A stretch of DNA of 64,000 nt from Chlamydoabsidia padenii (GCA_025330725.1 JAIWND010000037.1:124001-188000); one strand, 5' to 3'. Positions 32,255 through 45,253 are shown, counted from the first letter of the stretch. Notes: generated by a model not told the origin, from the letters alone. Translations and numbers: made by a program.

Positions 32255-35200
32255 GTTAGATTCCACTTACCCTGCTGGGACCAAGATCGACGTATCCTCC
32301 ACTTTGTTCACTGTCATCTGAATAAAAAGCATCAGGAATCGATTGTTTGAGTTGACTGATTTGACGCACCAAAGGTTCCAAATCCCGAGCCATAGCAGCC
32401 AAACTATCCTGTCGAGCTTGTTGAATTTGACGTTGCACTCGTTCGTATTCCGCTGTAGATGTTTGTAACTCGGATTTCTTCTTGGCCAAATCAATTGTCA
32501 CTTGGTTGTTTTCCTTGCCCAATTGTTTCACCAACTGTTCCAGTTCATCACGTTCCTTCTTTAATCGATTGATTTCCGCCTCCAAACGATCACGTTCCAA
32601 AGTGTTGTTGTTGTTGTGGGTGTCGTCGTTGTTGTTATCTAAATGTTGTACGGCACGCAGGATCAAATCTTCAATCATCTTATACATTACCCCTGTATAA
32701 TCTTCCAAATGACCTCGCATCCCTGACATTGCCTTGTCGATATACCCCCGAGCATTGTCTTCATACCGTTTGAGTTTTTCTTCATTTTGATAAGGATCTT
32801 TCACATCCAAGTGGCTGTTGAATGCATTCTTGACCGCTCGACGCACCGTTTCCTCCAAGCCCGACTGACTGCCACCAAATCGATCCAGTACCCGTAATGT
32901 TCTTTCCATAAACCCACGAGTCCCAATCACCAGTTCACGCACATCTTCGTCGTCCAAGGTACCACCACTACCATTCTTCTGTAAAGTGTCGACACCACCA
33001 TCACGATAAAGCTGAATCCGATGTAGTCGTTCGTCCAAAGTCGCCAGTCTATCAGCCAATTCATCCAAAGACGGTGTCACATCCGGCACTGCCATTTCTT
33101 CTAATTGTTGAATGACATGTTGGAAGAGTTGACCAAGCACCTTGAAGCTCTTGTCGTCTTCTTCTCGTCCACGTTCTTGACCATCCTTGAGTGTTTCCAT
33201 GTGTCTTTCCAGAGCCGACAAAAGATTTTTATGATGTGCCTGAGGATCCTGCATCATTTCCATTGGTTTCTTCTTGTTACTGCCATTTAGCTGATTTAAG
33301 ATCTTGTTTTGCATTTCATCCATCCATTGTCGTTGTTCTTGTTGCCAAATCTTGATCGCATCATCCAGGGCAGCAGAGTCGGTCTTCACCACGGATTCGA
33401 GGAGTTGGGCTTGAGATAGTTGAAGATCGGTCAAAAGAGATTCCAGTTTACCATAGTCACCTTGAGAAGATTCCCGCATTTGTACGAATTCAGTGTGGAA
33501 GGACTCCATTAACCGGTCACGATCGTCTCCTTCAGCTTGTAATAACTTGACCAGATCGGATTGCAGATCACTCCAACCACGGCGAGCATCATCAAAAGTA
33601 TCCACAAGTTTTGATACCCCGGCCTTGATATCCAATACATGACTTTGCAACAGAGGGTCCTTCATTTGATCACGAAGAGATTGGAGCTGATGTTTGACAT
33701 CCCTGAGCACTTCCCCTTCATCACCAGTATCAATTTGTTGTTGTTGTTGTTGTTTCTGTTGTTGCTGACGTCTCCTAGGGTATGCATTCATCATCATCCA
33801 CTGTTGTTGTTCATCCATCAATCGATCCCGTTCATCCATCAGCTCGGCCCGTTCATCCATCCACCGATCCCGTTCATCCAATAATCTGTCGCGTTCGTTA
33901 CTGAGTTCCGCCACCTGATCCCGCCAATCATGTGCTTGTGCTTGCCAGTCTTGTGCTTTGGCTTGCCATGTCATTTTCTGCTGTTCCAGATCATCGGTTT
34001 TTGCTTGCACCTCCAATCGTACATGTTCCAATTCGCTTGTCAGACCAGATTCCCGTGCAGCATGTTCACTTGCCAATGACCGTGCCCGTTTTTGTGCCTC
34101 CGCCAAATCTTGTCGTAATTGAGCATTGTCATGTTCCAACGCCGCCGTCGTAGCTTGTAGTTGCCGATTGAGTTGTTCCATTGACACCGTGCGTGATTGC
34201 AGTTCTGTATGAGTTGCCAGTGATACTTTACCCATGATAGAGGTTAACGAGTTGATCCAGTCCTTGCGAGTCGTCAGATCGTCGGTTGCCAATACCACAT
34301 CATCGCGCTTCACCAAGAGTCGTAGTTCCCACTTGATGCCAGGTCGGTAATCTTGTTTCTTGGGTTCCACTTCCACCACTTCGCTCATGTCATAAGTATG
34401 TATGTGATTGGCAAACTATCAAAAGAAAAAAGAGAAGAAGATGGTTAGTTAGTGGTGTGGATTAAAGTGGGATTTTCTTACCTTGTCATCTTTATAAAGA
34501 TAAAGAGCACCTGGTTTGATTGCATTGCCGTGTTTTGCTACAGCATAGACTGGGCGCCATTGCTATAAAGAAGATGAGGATGTATAAGTAAAAAAGAGGA
34601 AAAAGAGAAAAAAGTCCGATTTTTTTTTTCCTTGCCATAAGATTGTTCTTTTTATAAAGCCAGCCTTCACGTGCCACCTAGACATACAAAAGTAAAAGTT
34701 TTAGTTTTGGTTTGTCTAAACAAGCAGTATACATTACCTTGAATTCCTGTGTAGAGCCAAATTGACCGGTAGGAGCAGTGATGATAGAAGGACTTGACAT
34801 AAAGGAGCTTTGGTCACTTTGTAGATCATCCGTGGTAGTATATTCATAGTTGATATCCTTGTTTCCATCTTGTTCTTCTTGATTTTCTTCTTCTTCTTGA
34901 TCTTCTTGTTCTTCTTCTTCTTCTTCGTCTTCAGAGTCATCATTACCAGGTTCAAAAGCCAATCTGGATCTAATAGGTAAAGGAGATACCGATCGATAAC
35001 TACTACCATTAGAAGAGTTGGACCGAATACTACCCATCGATTGTTGTTCTTGTTGTGCTGCCAGCCATTGGTGCTGCAAAGCCGCCACGGATATGCCTCC
35101 ACTGGGTGGTAAAGGTCTTCTGTTGAATTTGTTGTTTGCTGCTGTTGCTGTGAATGCTTCGGCTTTTCTTGCCACATTATCTTGAGGTGAGACAGGGCGA

Positions 35201-35262
35201 CCACGCCAACTTGAAGGAGCCCCATCCATATTAGAGATACGTTTCCCTTGACTAGTTTGCAT
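32036..35262 (-). CDS. PH-domain protein with long coiled coil, 973 aa
   Basis: Five exons on the minus strand: 34738-35262, 34636-34677, 34482-34562, 32271-34415 and 32036-32164. Residues 1-175 are disordered, Ser-rich, with an acidic run (mostly Glu with Gln/Asp). A pleckstrin-homology domain spans about 176-285: VAREGWLYKKNNLM, QWRPVYAVAKHGN, ALYLYKDDK and TTRKDWINSLTSIMG, whose Trp lies in the C-terminal helix. The remaining 690 residues are mainly coiled coil, with DERDRWMDERAEL-like heptad repeats and Gln tracts. The tail is Ser/Arg-rich. The intron after NLM begins GCAAGG, not GT; it is the only way to complete the PH domain. The last intron holds a 51-nt T tract on the plus strand. 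The likely role is a membrane-phosphoinositide-linked scaffold, inferred from architecture. Confidence 0.85.
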
Positions 35263-35353
35263 CTTGGTAATGATCGTTGGGTGAATGTTGTGAAAAATAA
35301 AGAGAAGAGAGGAAGAGTGAGAATAAAATCGCGCACTTTTTTTTATGCCTTAA

Positions 35354-35365
35354 ATTCAAATCCCG
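35354..35365. promoter_or_regulatory. ATTCAAATCCCG promoter word upstream of the PH-domain gene
   Basis: 92 bp before the ATG at 35262, in the 216-bp gap to the 3' end of glycogen phosphorylase. Confidence 0.5.
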
Positions 35366-35478
35366 GTAACCAAATTGGGAAGTGAGAAAAACAATGATCG
35401 CATGTCTTTGAAAAAAAAAAAAAAAAAAGACTTTATTAGATAAAAAAAAAGACAATAACAATAATAAAACACTAATAA

Positions 35479-38198
35479 CTAGATAGGCAAGGGATCAATC
35501 TTCCAAATTTTTTCAGCATATTCACGTATAGCACGATCAGAGGAGAAGAAGCCCATACCTGCCGTACACAGAATTGATTTCTTGGCCCAAAGAGATTTGT
35601 TCGAGAATACATCGTCCACATCCTCCTGTCGTTTCAAATAAGAGTCAAAGTCTTCAGAGATCAAGTAATAGTCGCCGCCATAAGTCAAAGTATCAATGAG
35701 TGGGTTGAAGATAGCAGGATCACCAAAGTCGCCAGCCTGGATAGATTCAATCACCGCTTGAAGCTGAGCATCCACCAACACCCCATGGTATTTCTGGTAA
35801 TGCCGAATATCCGCTACCTGATCGGCCAAAGTACCAAACATAAAGATATTATCTTGACCGATTTCGTCCCTGATTTCAATGTTCGCACCATCGACCGTGC
35901 CCAGGATCAGCCCCCCGTTCAGGACGAATTTCATGTTGGAGGTACCGGAAGCTTCCGTGCCTGCGGTCGAGATGTGTTGAGAGATATCACTGGCGGGAAT
36001 GATGATTTCAGCCAAAGACACCTTGTAGTCCGGAATGTACACCACCTTTAGCAAATCATCGAGGATTGGATCATTGTTGATCACTTCGGCCACGCTGTTG
36101 ATGAGCTTGATGACGAGTTTCGCAACATAGTACCCCGGAGCTGCCTTGCCACCAAAGATCACGACACGAGGTACAGTCTTGGATCGTTCGGAATCGGTCA
36201 TGTTTATCAAAGTACGGTATCGATGAATCACTCCGAGGATGTTGAGGAATTGTCGCTTGTATTCGTGGATGCGCTTGACTTGAATATCAAAGAGGGCCCG
36301 AGGTGAGACGTTGATGCCCAGATTGGTAGCAATCCATGAGGCCAAGCGTTGCTTGTTTTGAAGTTTGACGTCCATCCACTTTTTTTGGAATTGTTCATCT
36401 TCGGCATGTTGTTTGAGTTGTGTTAGTTGAGTCAGGTCCGCCACCCACTTGGTTCCTTGCAAAGTGTCTGTGATCAAATCGCGCAGAGCTGGATTGGCCT
36501 GGTACAACCACCGTCGTGGAGTGATACCGTTGGTGATATTGATGAATCGATCAGGACCATAGTACCGAATAAAGTGAGGAAAGAGATCAGACTTTACGAG
36601 ATCAGAATGCAGAGCCGCCACACCATTACAAGTATGAGAGCCCACCACCGAGAGATACGCCATACGCACTTGCTGAGGATTGGATTCTTCAATGATCGAT
36701 ACCTTGTTAAGCAGATCACGATCACCCGGGAATTGTCGTTCGACGTCTTGTAAAAAAAAGAGATTGAGGTCATAGATTAGTTGCATATGTCTAGGAAGCA
36801 CCTTTTCCATCAGAGGCACCGGCCAGCATTCATGAGCTTCAGGCAACACAGTATGATTAGTGAATCCAAAAGTAGCCTGCACAATCGCCCAAGCATCATC
36901 CCAAGGTAAACCTTCCACATCCACCAAGATTCGTTGCAGTTCCACAATGGCCAGAGAAGGATGAGTGTCGTTCAGCTGCATGGCCACCCGATTAGGGAAT
37001 TCGCTCCAAGCACAATGCGCTGTTCGTTTGAATCGATGCACAACGTCTTGAATACTGGCGCTGACATAAAAGTATTCTTGTTTCAGTCGTAGTTCTTTGC
37101 CCGCCGGATGATTGTCGTTTGGATAGAGTACCGCTGTCAAGCATGCCGCTTCGTTCTGGGGAGCCATAGCACGAGCATAGTCACCGTCGTTGAAAGCACC
37201 AAAGTCAAAAGGTCGAATTGCTTTGCTAGCCCATAGTCGCAAGTTGCCGCATGCACCATTATAGCCAGGAATAGGTACGTCGTATGCCCACGCTTCCACT
37301 CGTTGATTTTCATTGCTTTCCCATGAGAGTCGTGATTCACCCTTGTCGTTCATCTTGGTTGCCACATAGCCATAGAATTGCACCTGGTAATGGATGTCGC
37401 GAGGGAATTCCCAAGGATTGCTTGATTTCAACCAATCGTCAGGAGTTTCCGTTTGATGACCAGATTCGATTCCTTGACGAAAGAGACCATTGCAGTAACG
37501 AAGACCATAACCCCAGCATGGCAAGTCCACAGACGCCGCCGCATCCATATAGCACGCTGCCAATCGACCCAATCCACCATTGCCAAGTGCCGCATCTCGC
37601 TCTTGTTCCAGTAGATCTTCCATTGAGAAGCCAAGGGATTGGACAGCTTCACCATAGTTGTCTTTAACATGAAGCGCATACAAGGCATTATCCAATGCAC
37701 GACCCTATCCCGAAAAAAAGAAAAAAGAAGAGTTAGTATATGAAAAGGTTGATTAAGAGGAAACCTTACCAGTAAGAATTCCATTGACAGGTAATAACAC
37801 CGTTTACGTTTATATTCCTTCTTGTAAAGTTGCTGTGTCATATTCCATTGCTTCAATACCTTGTCACGAAGAGAGAATGCCACAGCTTGATACATGGCGA
37901 CTTTTTCCAGGTTATGTTGAGTCCGGTGCAAGGTAGAGTTCATGTGATAAACAATAGAAGCTTGTAAAGATTCAATATCATCACAGTCAGTAGGTGCCTT
38001 TTGGTTGTGTTGTTCCAGTTTTTCCATTGCCTTGTTCCATTGCTCGAGGAATTCGTCTTGGAGCATTTCATGAGATGGTGTCGAAGGTACGGTACTGACT
38101 GGAACATGTTCAACGTCATCATCATGAATCACAATATTTGTCAACCGTCGAGTCAGTTTAGGCATGGACAGTCTTCTTTGAGGTGTTGGTCGTGTCAT
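35479..38198 (-). CDS. GPH1: Glycogen phosphorylase (GT35)
   Basis: Two exons, 37770-38198 and 35479-37704, give 884 aa. It releases glucose-1-phosphate from glycogen with inorganic phosphate and pyridoxal phosphate in the cytosol. Exon 1 ends CYYLSMEFLL and exon 2 opens GRALDNALYALHV, the conserved N-terminal catalytic block. Others are ALGNGGLGRLAACYMD, AMQLNDTHPSLAIVELQR, and the PLP site EASGTSNMKF with Lys at about 735, followed by NGGLILGTVDGANIE. A 55-residue N-terminal extension precedes the conserved start and may carry regulatory phosphorylation sites (RRLSMPKL). The frame stays open upstream of 38198, but that part is AT-rich promoter. Confidence 0.97.
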
Positions 38199-39179
38199 TG
38201 ATGTTGTTTTAAAAATTAAAAATAAAGTGAGAATGAGGAAAAGGTTGAAAAAGAAAAAAGGAAGTCGGACTTTTATCCGTTTTTTTTTTTTTTTATGCTT
38301 CATTTTTTCCCATCCCCCAACAAACTTTCCTTTTTCAAACAGTGATAGATGTTTCAATACAATCACTTTAATGCATTTCCCTTTGTTACTTTTTTTTTTT
38401 TTTTTCATCTCAAGATGTTTGATTATGCTGTATCAATCATCAGTTGTTAGGTATCTATCGAGTTGACTGAACAAACAAAAAAAGAGACATAATGGGTATC
38501 ATCGTTGTGGAGCGAATATCGTGTGAATCTTCTTTTTGTATTTGCGTTTGATCCCGCTCCCCCCCCCCTCCCCCATTTGAAACAAGCTCTCGACTTGAAT
38601 ACACATGATGCTTTATTTTAAGGTGCACATAAAAAAAAAGTCGGTCGTTGTTTCCCCCCTGTTCCCTTTTTGATTTTCAAACCCCGCTGCATGATTGGAA
38701 TAAAGATCGCATGACATTATCTTCCTTTCAGATCTTTTTTTTTTTTTTTTTTTTGATGAACGATACTTCCTTAAAATTCCATGTTGTATTGTTATCTATT
38801 TACAGTTTTTATTCACGTGCTCTTATTTTCCCATCGCTTGTTTGTTTTATAAATGTACATATCGGTAGGGGGCCACATTCAATAAAGTAAGCTTGATTGG
38901 ATTTTCATAGTCTGGATCTTATCAGTACATTTATCGATCTGGATGTTGCTGTTTATACCGGTGTAAAAAAGAGCATATATGGAAGAGGCGTTATGATTAC
39001 TACAAACAAATCAAGTACATGTTATGGCACAGCCAAGTGTCGCGGCAAGCGGGATTTGAAGATGTATACCTTCGAAAATGTCTATGAACCATATTCGCTA
39101 CCTCGTCTGCGAACCATATATATCAACTCGTCCATGAACCCTACTCATTAACTCGTTCTGGACTGTATTTGCTACCCCA
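38199..39179. other. Intergenic, promoter side of glycogen phosphorylase
   Basis: T tracts at 38281-38294 and 38735-38754, a promoter-word variant TTTTCAAACCCCG at 38674-38686 and CGGGATTTGAA at 39050-39060. No supported gene. Confidence 0.5.
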
Positions 39180-40130
39180 TTGAAAATAGTATAAATAGCC
39201 CATCTTTCCTTTATCCCCAGAAAGTTTTTCAGCTTTATAATCAATAAAAAGTTTCTCGTAAAAAAAAACTTATCAAGAGACCTCTCTCTATTACTATCTA
39301 CTTTGAATTTTTTTGATCTACTTTGATACAAAATTTACTTTTATTGGCTTTACTATTGCCATCCGTCTTATTTACAGTTACCTTACAAGCATGACTGTAG
39401 TCTCCATTGATCTTACTTCAGGTACAAGATCCATTTCTATTCATTTTCAAATCCCGCTTTCCAAATGGGATCTCTTTTTATTTTCTCTTTGAACAAAAAC
39501 ATTCAAAATGTTGAATCTACATCAAAATGATTCTGATGCTCACTAATTTGATACATGCAAACTATTGCTGGGAATGAGGTCCTAGACCTCCAACAATTTT
39601 TGAACTGGTCGCCTTCAGAAATACTTTTTAATCGGCGCACCAAAATTCAACCCTCGCCAAATTCTATCTTATGGCTACCTTAGCCAAAATCTATCTTTTG
39701 GTCATCGCCAATAACTAGTTTTTGATTATTATTTACATACAATATCTATCTAATGGCTACCATAGCCAATATTTATCTTTTGGTCACCCTTACCCCTGAA
39801 TTCACAAATAGTATAAATATCACATCAATTCAAATTGAATTCATTTCTTTTTTTATTCAGTTTTCATAAGTTTCTCTTTTAATAAAAAACTTTAATACAA
39901 ATCAAAAGGTCTTTTTTACAAGCTGCCTCTCTTATTATCAAGTTACTTAACAAATGTAACTTCTGCCTATATTGCTCTTACTTTGGATCAAGAGCCTATT
40001 TTTATTTTATTTTCAAATCCCGGCTTGCCTCGGTCGATCTTTTTCTTTTCCACTTAAATTACCAAATACATTCAAGTACATCTTGAAGGTTGAATCTTAC
40101 CACAAAGATTCTGGTGCTCACTGCTCTTAT
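39180..40130. repeat. Two diverged copies of a promoter-containing unit, possibly mobile-element derived
   Basis: Copy 1 (about 39180-39550) and copy 2 (about 39802-40130) run in the same orientation and share, in order, AATAGTATAAATA, TTTCTC and AATAAAAA, a CTCTC-TATTA block, TTTTCAAATCCCG (39444 and 40010), CATTCAA, TTGAATCT, and GATTCTG(A/G)TGCTCACT. Each has a TATA and AATAAA-like words, as solo LTRs or small transcription units do. Neither encodes a convincing protein. Terminal TG...CA and target duplications were not seen, so the element class is open. Confidence 0.5.
39663..39795. repeat. Short tandem duplication between the two units
   Basis: Two blocks about 80 bp apart share TCTTATGGCTACC-TTAGCC and ATCTATCTTTTGGTCA (with A/T changes): 39663-39712 and 39744-39793. 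They sit between the two larger copies. Confidence 0.6.
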
Positions 40131-40322
40131 ATAAAACAAAACCTACTTCTACTACCCAAGTTACCTACACTTTACCAAGTTTAGCCGCAACACTATATTT
40201 TTGAACCAAAGATACTCTAACATCCACCAGATTTAGCCGTATCACACATAACAGTAAAGTTGGTTAAGCAAACGGAGTAAAACAAAATATTCAAACTCCG
40301 TTATCGGGAGGGTCAAAAAAGT

Positions 40323-40393
40323 AGCTTGTGGAAGTTTCGATCCTCCGACCTATGGGTTATGGGCCCATCGCTCTTCCCCTGAGCTAACAAGCT
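40323..40393 (-). tRNA. tRNA-Met (anticodon CAT)
   Basis: The cloverleaf reads on the minus strand over 71 nt. Acceptor stem AGCTTGT pairs with ACAAGCT. D arm is GCTC-AGGGGAA-GAGC. Anticodon stem ATGGG/CCCAT encloses loop CCCATAA, with anticodon CAT. T arm is GGAGG-ATCGAAA-CTTCC. It has no intron and no encoded CCA. A CAT anticodon could in principle be a modified Ile tRNA, but eukaryotic nuclear genes with CAT are Met. Whether it is the elongator or initiator form was not settled; the ordinary T loop favours elongator. Confidence 0.92.
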
Positions 40394-42127
40394 GTCAATT
40401 GAAATAAAAATCTTAATGTGTTATATAAATCACAACGTCGGAGTTTTAATATATAAGTAGGAAATAAATGTATTGACAAGTACAAAAGGAACTACAAAAA
40501 AAATAGTCAAAGCTACAAACTATTAAATTTATATATTTTGGGTGATATGGTTTGTATGAGTACACTTTACTTGCCCTAGTATGTGTAAAAGACAAGAAAA
40601 AAAGGGTCGGTCATTTTCAAATCCCGACAACGGGGCGTGTTCTAGATATTTTTTAAAAGGAGATAATAACTGCCTAAAAGTAGGTCAGAGTGAGTTTTAT
40701 TTCATTTAGTGTTAAGTCCATTGAAGATGGTTAGATACATACCGAATCACAATTCAGCAGCTATTTGGATAAAAGATAAAGATAGAGTATAAGAGGGATA
40801 ACAATGATATAGTTAAATGAGAGAAGTAAAAAAAGAAAAATAAAAGTAGAGGAGAAGCGGGGTTAACTAGTAAACGAAATGTTTTAATTTTTTAAACTAA
40901 TCTACCAAATCCAGTCAGCCAATCAGGGCGAAAGCAAAATGTTTCTGTCTCTTCTCAGTTCCATCTCTCTTTTTCTCTTTTTCTCTTTTTTTTTTTTTTT
41001 ACCGACCAGCATCGATAACGAAAACATCATGTATTAGTTAATCGTGAAGGTAATCTAATCTTATACGAATCATATACAACACAAAGACAACGACTCTATT
41101 CATACAACGACCCTATTTACTGTATTCCAATAACATTTTAGATCACGATCCTTTTTATGAATACACCTACGGACCTACCTCAATGAATACCATCTTTGTA
41201 TCTATCTATATGGACAGAGCAGCTATATCCTTTTGGTATCTTTTGTTGTATATCTCCACTTCCCTAATATTGTAGTTGATTCACCCTTTACATAGTCTCC
41301 TAATTACTTTTTTACTTTCATAATTCCCCTCCACACTAGGTTAGATCCTTTATTAGTCTTATAGTATTGTATTACTGGATTGTATTGTGTTATTAATAAC
41401 GATAATAATAAACTATTGAATGTAATGGTGGCAACAATGATCTTGATTGCGTTCTGAATAGTGATTAGTCGAATGGTAGATAATACACTTGGCATCGTCT
41501 TTTTTTTTTTGTAGGATTTGGGTTGTCAAAATACATAGTTTAGATGGAAAGTATACTTTCATCGTAGAGTATAACCATGATAATCCACTATTTACTATAA
41601 ATACATTACTCTTTCAAAAAATTGGCATTATAGATTACATACTGTATCATGATGGCTACTGTAATACAAACACCCACTTAACAATATTTGACAACCTTTT
41701 TCTCTATCCTTCTTTTTCTTCACAAACGAAAACAATAAAACTAGAAACGTTATGAATATCACGATCGTTTTTTTTTTTCGAACTTGGTGACGCTCTTCTT
41801 TAACAGAAAAGAGCATCGTACATGCGTTGTGAATGTATTGCCTATTTTGGTAAAAACCCGACACTGCGGTAACCAACCAACCAATCTAGATCATCATCAC
41901 CCACCACCACCATTCCCATTTACAACCATTCCATGTTAAACCAATTAGATTAAATAGTCATTTTATTGATAATGATAAAGGGGGAAATACATACAGATAA
42001 AAGGGGGGATGTTTGGTAAAGTTAAAAGAGCTGTACAAAGGGGAGTGTGTGTGTGCGTGTTTTTCAAAAAAAAAAAAGTATCATCCTATATTAATAATAA
42101 TAATAAAAAGAAGAGTAATATACTAAT
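40394..42127. other. Gene-poor stretch between tRNA-Met and histone H3
   Basis: TTTTCAAATCCCG at 40614-40626 followed by ACAACGGGG (a CCCG-ACAA-CGGG hairpin). The rest is AT-rich with (ATA)n-like runs. The 3' flank of H3 has AATAATAATAATAAA near 42092. No gene is supported. Confidence 0.55.
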
Positions 42128-42556
<429 letters not shown>

Positions 42557-42617
42557 TTAAAAAGAAGAAAAGGAGGGAAAAGGAAAAGAAGAAAAAAAAA
42601 AAAAATGAAAGCAACAT

Positions 42618-42643
42618 TTATATGGAATTTCAAAATCCGATCC
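42618..42643 (-). promoter_or_regulatory. Histone H3 core promoter: TATA plus variant promoter word
   Basis: On the minus strand TATAAA is immediately preceded by a degenerate form of the word (plus strand AATTTCAAAATCCGATCCC), about 80-105 bp from the H3 ATG. Confidence 0.5.
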
Positions 42644-42896
42644 CCTACGCGTTGCTAAGGAAAAAAAAAAAGAAGGTAAGAATGGAAATATTGGCGTCAC
42701 GGTCGCGCAGACGATCGCGATTCACATTCCTTGCATTCTTTTCATCATTGGGATATCAATCAAAGCCCTGATTGATTGATGCAGTAATAAAATGTAATAT
42801 TATGCTTACTCTGGTCCATAGATACACTGCGTGTCTTTCATCACTGATGGCTTTTTTTTCTTTTTCTCTGATGATTGCCTATCGACACGCTTAGGG

Positions 42897-42939
42897 CGGG
42901 ATTTGAATCGGTATTTTCCTTTCCCGCAGCTCTATAAAA
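42897..42939 (+). promoter_or_regulatory. Histone H4 core promoter: promoter word plus TATA
   Basis: CGGGATTTGAA at 42897-42907 and TATAAAA at 42933-42939, 26 bp apart; the ATG is at 43042. Confidence 0.65.
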
Positions 42940-43041
42940 TTCATTGGGGCCCACCTCATTTTAATTTTTTTCTTCTTTTCCCTTTTTTCTTCATCCTCTT
43001 TTTTTTTTTTTCTCTCTCTCTCTCTCAATAAATATTATACA

Positions 43042-43443
<402 letters not shown>

Positions 43444-44003
43444 ATAAACTCTACCCCCTCTTTTTACATCTTTTACACCATAAACTAGTTTTGTTACTCT
43501 TTTTTTTTTTACCCTCATCTTCACACACACACACACACACACACCTTCTGTATATAAAATGGATTCTCTTTCTGTCTTCAACTATCTGATAATAAAAAAA
43601 AAACAATGTCTTCCACAGTACCAATGTGTCTTTTTAATGTATAATGCAGGTAGTGATGACCCATGATGTTGACTAGATTCACTTTTTGATTAAAGACCAA
43701 TACACATCACCTGGACCCGACATATGACCTTCATATAAACAACCCTTTTTTACCAATAAAAGAATTACCCGATCCCGCAGGCATAAATGGATATACAATC
43801 CAATCCAATAGTCCACATATACACAATAAAAGATGATGAAGGTTAAAATGTTTATTATGTATTATTTTCCCTTTTCATGATCAAAAGCTATGTACATATT
43901 TAAAAAAAAAATGTTTGGGAGGGGGATACTAATGGGAGGGGATGTGTTAAACTAGGGAGGGGGCGATAATAGTAAAAAAGATATATATATATATAGGTTT
44001 TGT

Positions 44004-44396
44004 TTAAAGTTCTTGGGAAGCACCACCCTTCTTCTTGGTAGGCAAGAGGTTGGCGTGGATGTTAGGAAGAACACCACCTTGAGCAATAGTGACATGACCC
44101 AAAAGCTTGTTGAGTTCTTCATCGTTACGGATGGCCAATTGCAAATGACGAGGAATGATACGAGACTTTTTATTGTCGCGAGCAGCGTTACCAGCCAATT
44201 CGAGGATTTCAGCAGTCAAGTATTCGAGGACAGCAGCCAAGTAGACGGGAGCACCACCACCGATACGACCAGCAAAGTTACCATTACGCAAATGACGATG
44301 GATACGACCGACAGGGAATTGTAAACCGGCCTTGGAAGAACGAGTTTGAGACTTGGAGCCAGATGCAGATTTACCACCAGATTTACCACCAGACAT
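44004..44396 (-). CDS. Histone H2A (H2A.X-like C-terminus)
   Basis: Single exon, 130 aa. It has [16 protein letters not shown], the acidic-patch residues in [17 protein letters not shown] and [17 protein letters not shown]. It ends GGASQEL, the SQE-phi motif phosphorylated by ATM/ATR-type kinases at DNA breaks. As in yeasts, the bulk H2A therefore also serves as gamma-H2AX substrate. It is divergently paired with H2B. The promoter word TTTGAAATCCCG (44521-44532) and TATATAAAAAG (minus strand near 44482-44492) lie upstream. Confidence 0.99.
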   Translation of the reverse strand: MSGGKSGGKSASGSKSQTRSSKAGLQFPVGRIHRHLRNGNFAGRIGGGAPVYLAAVLEYLTAEILELAGNAARDNKKSRIIPRHLQLAIRNDEELNKLLGHVTIAQGGVLPNIHANLLPTKKKGGASQEL

Positions 44397-44520
44397 GTTG
44401 ATTATATGTTATAATGAATTAAAGAAGATGAAAGAGTTGCAGAATTGGAAAAAAAAAAAAGTCTCATCTCCCCAGCTTGGCTTTTTATATATTGCGGAGT
44501 GACGGCTTGAAAATCTTTGA

Positions 44521-44532
44521 TTTGAAATCCCG
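44521..44532. promoter_or_regulatory. TTTGAAATCCCG promoter word of histone H2A
   Basis: About 30 bp upstream of the H2A TATA and 125 bp from its ATG. Confidence 0.6.
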
Positions 44533-44740
44533 ATCCGCTGACGCGCGAGTCTCCTTGTTTTTTTTTTTTTCTTTTGGATACAATGACAACTACACACCAC
44601 TACTTTTGAAAACCAAAAACTAAGGCCTTATTTTTTGTAAAAAATGACAAATGTATTTAAAAACGTGTATCAACGTGGTAAAACGTGTTACTTTCGTGGT
44701 TTGCCAAAGTAAAAGAGGTCGAAAACAACGGATGAAGTAT

Positions 44741-44771
44741 CGGGATTTAAATCCATTGTCACCTGCGCGAT

Positions 44772-44815
<44 letters not shown>

Positions 44816-44833
44816 CTAGACTCCATATAAAAA
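44741..44833 (+). promoter_or_regulatory. Histone H2B promoter: promoter word, 43-nt T tract, TATA
   Basis: CGGGATTTAAA at 44741-44751, an uninterrupted T run at 44773-44815, and TATAAAAA at 44826-44833; the ATG is at 44894. Long T tracts disfavour nucleosomes, so this may keep the promoter open. Confidence 0.65.
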
Positions 44834-44893
44834 TTCCTTCTCCCTTTTTCATTTTTTTTTTCTTCTTCTCTTAATACAACATTATATACAACA

Positions 44894-45253
44894 ATGGCTC
44901 CCGCTGGTAAAGCTCCTGCAAAGACTGTCGAAAAGAAGACCAAGGCTGATGGCAAGAAGAGAAAGGCGTCTCGCAAGGAATCTTATGCCTCTTACATTTA
45001 CAAGGTCTTGAAGCAAGTCCATCCTGATACTGGTATCTCCAACAAGGCCATGTCCATCTTGAACTCCTTTGTCAATGATATCTTTGAACGTATTGCCACC
45101 GAAGCTTCCAAGTTGGCTGCCTACAACAAGCGCTCCACCATCTCTTCTCGTGAAATCCAAACCTCTGTCCGTCTCATCCTTCCTGGTGAATTGGCCAAGC
45201 ATGCTGTGTCTGAAGGTACCAAGGCTGTCACCAAGTACACCTCTTCCAAATAA
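44894..45253 (+). CDS. Histone H2B
   Basis: Single exon, 119 aa. The Lys-rich tail ([20 protein letters not shown]) is followed by the fold: [60 protein letters not shown] and AVTKYTSSK with the ubiquitinatable Lys. With H3, H4 and H2A it completes one full core-histone quartet within 3.2 kb. Confidence 0.99.
   Translation: MAPAGKAPAKTVEKKTKADGKKRKASRKESYASYIYKVLKQVHPDTGISNKAMSILNSFVNDIFERIATEASKLAAYNKRSTISSREIQTSVRLILPGELAKHAVSEGTKAVTKYTSSK

Noticed and set aside
32132..32259. Plus-strand poly-Phe frame over the 51-nt T tract
   Set aside because: Homopolymer artefact inside the last intron of the PH-domain gene.
38199..38408. N-terminal extension of glycogen phosphorylase
   Set aside because: The frame is open upstream, but the added residues are Lys/Phe low-complexity from A/T tracts; the ATG at 38198 is the natural start.
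39391..39492. 33-residue protein in the first duplicated unit
   Set aside because: The frame runs through the dispersed word itself and is not conserved in the second copy.
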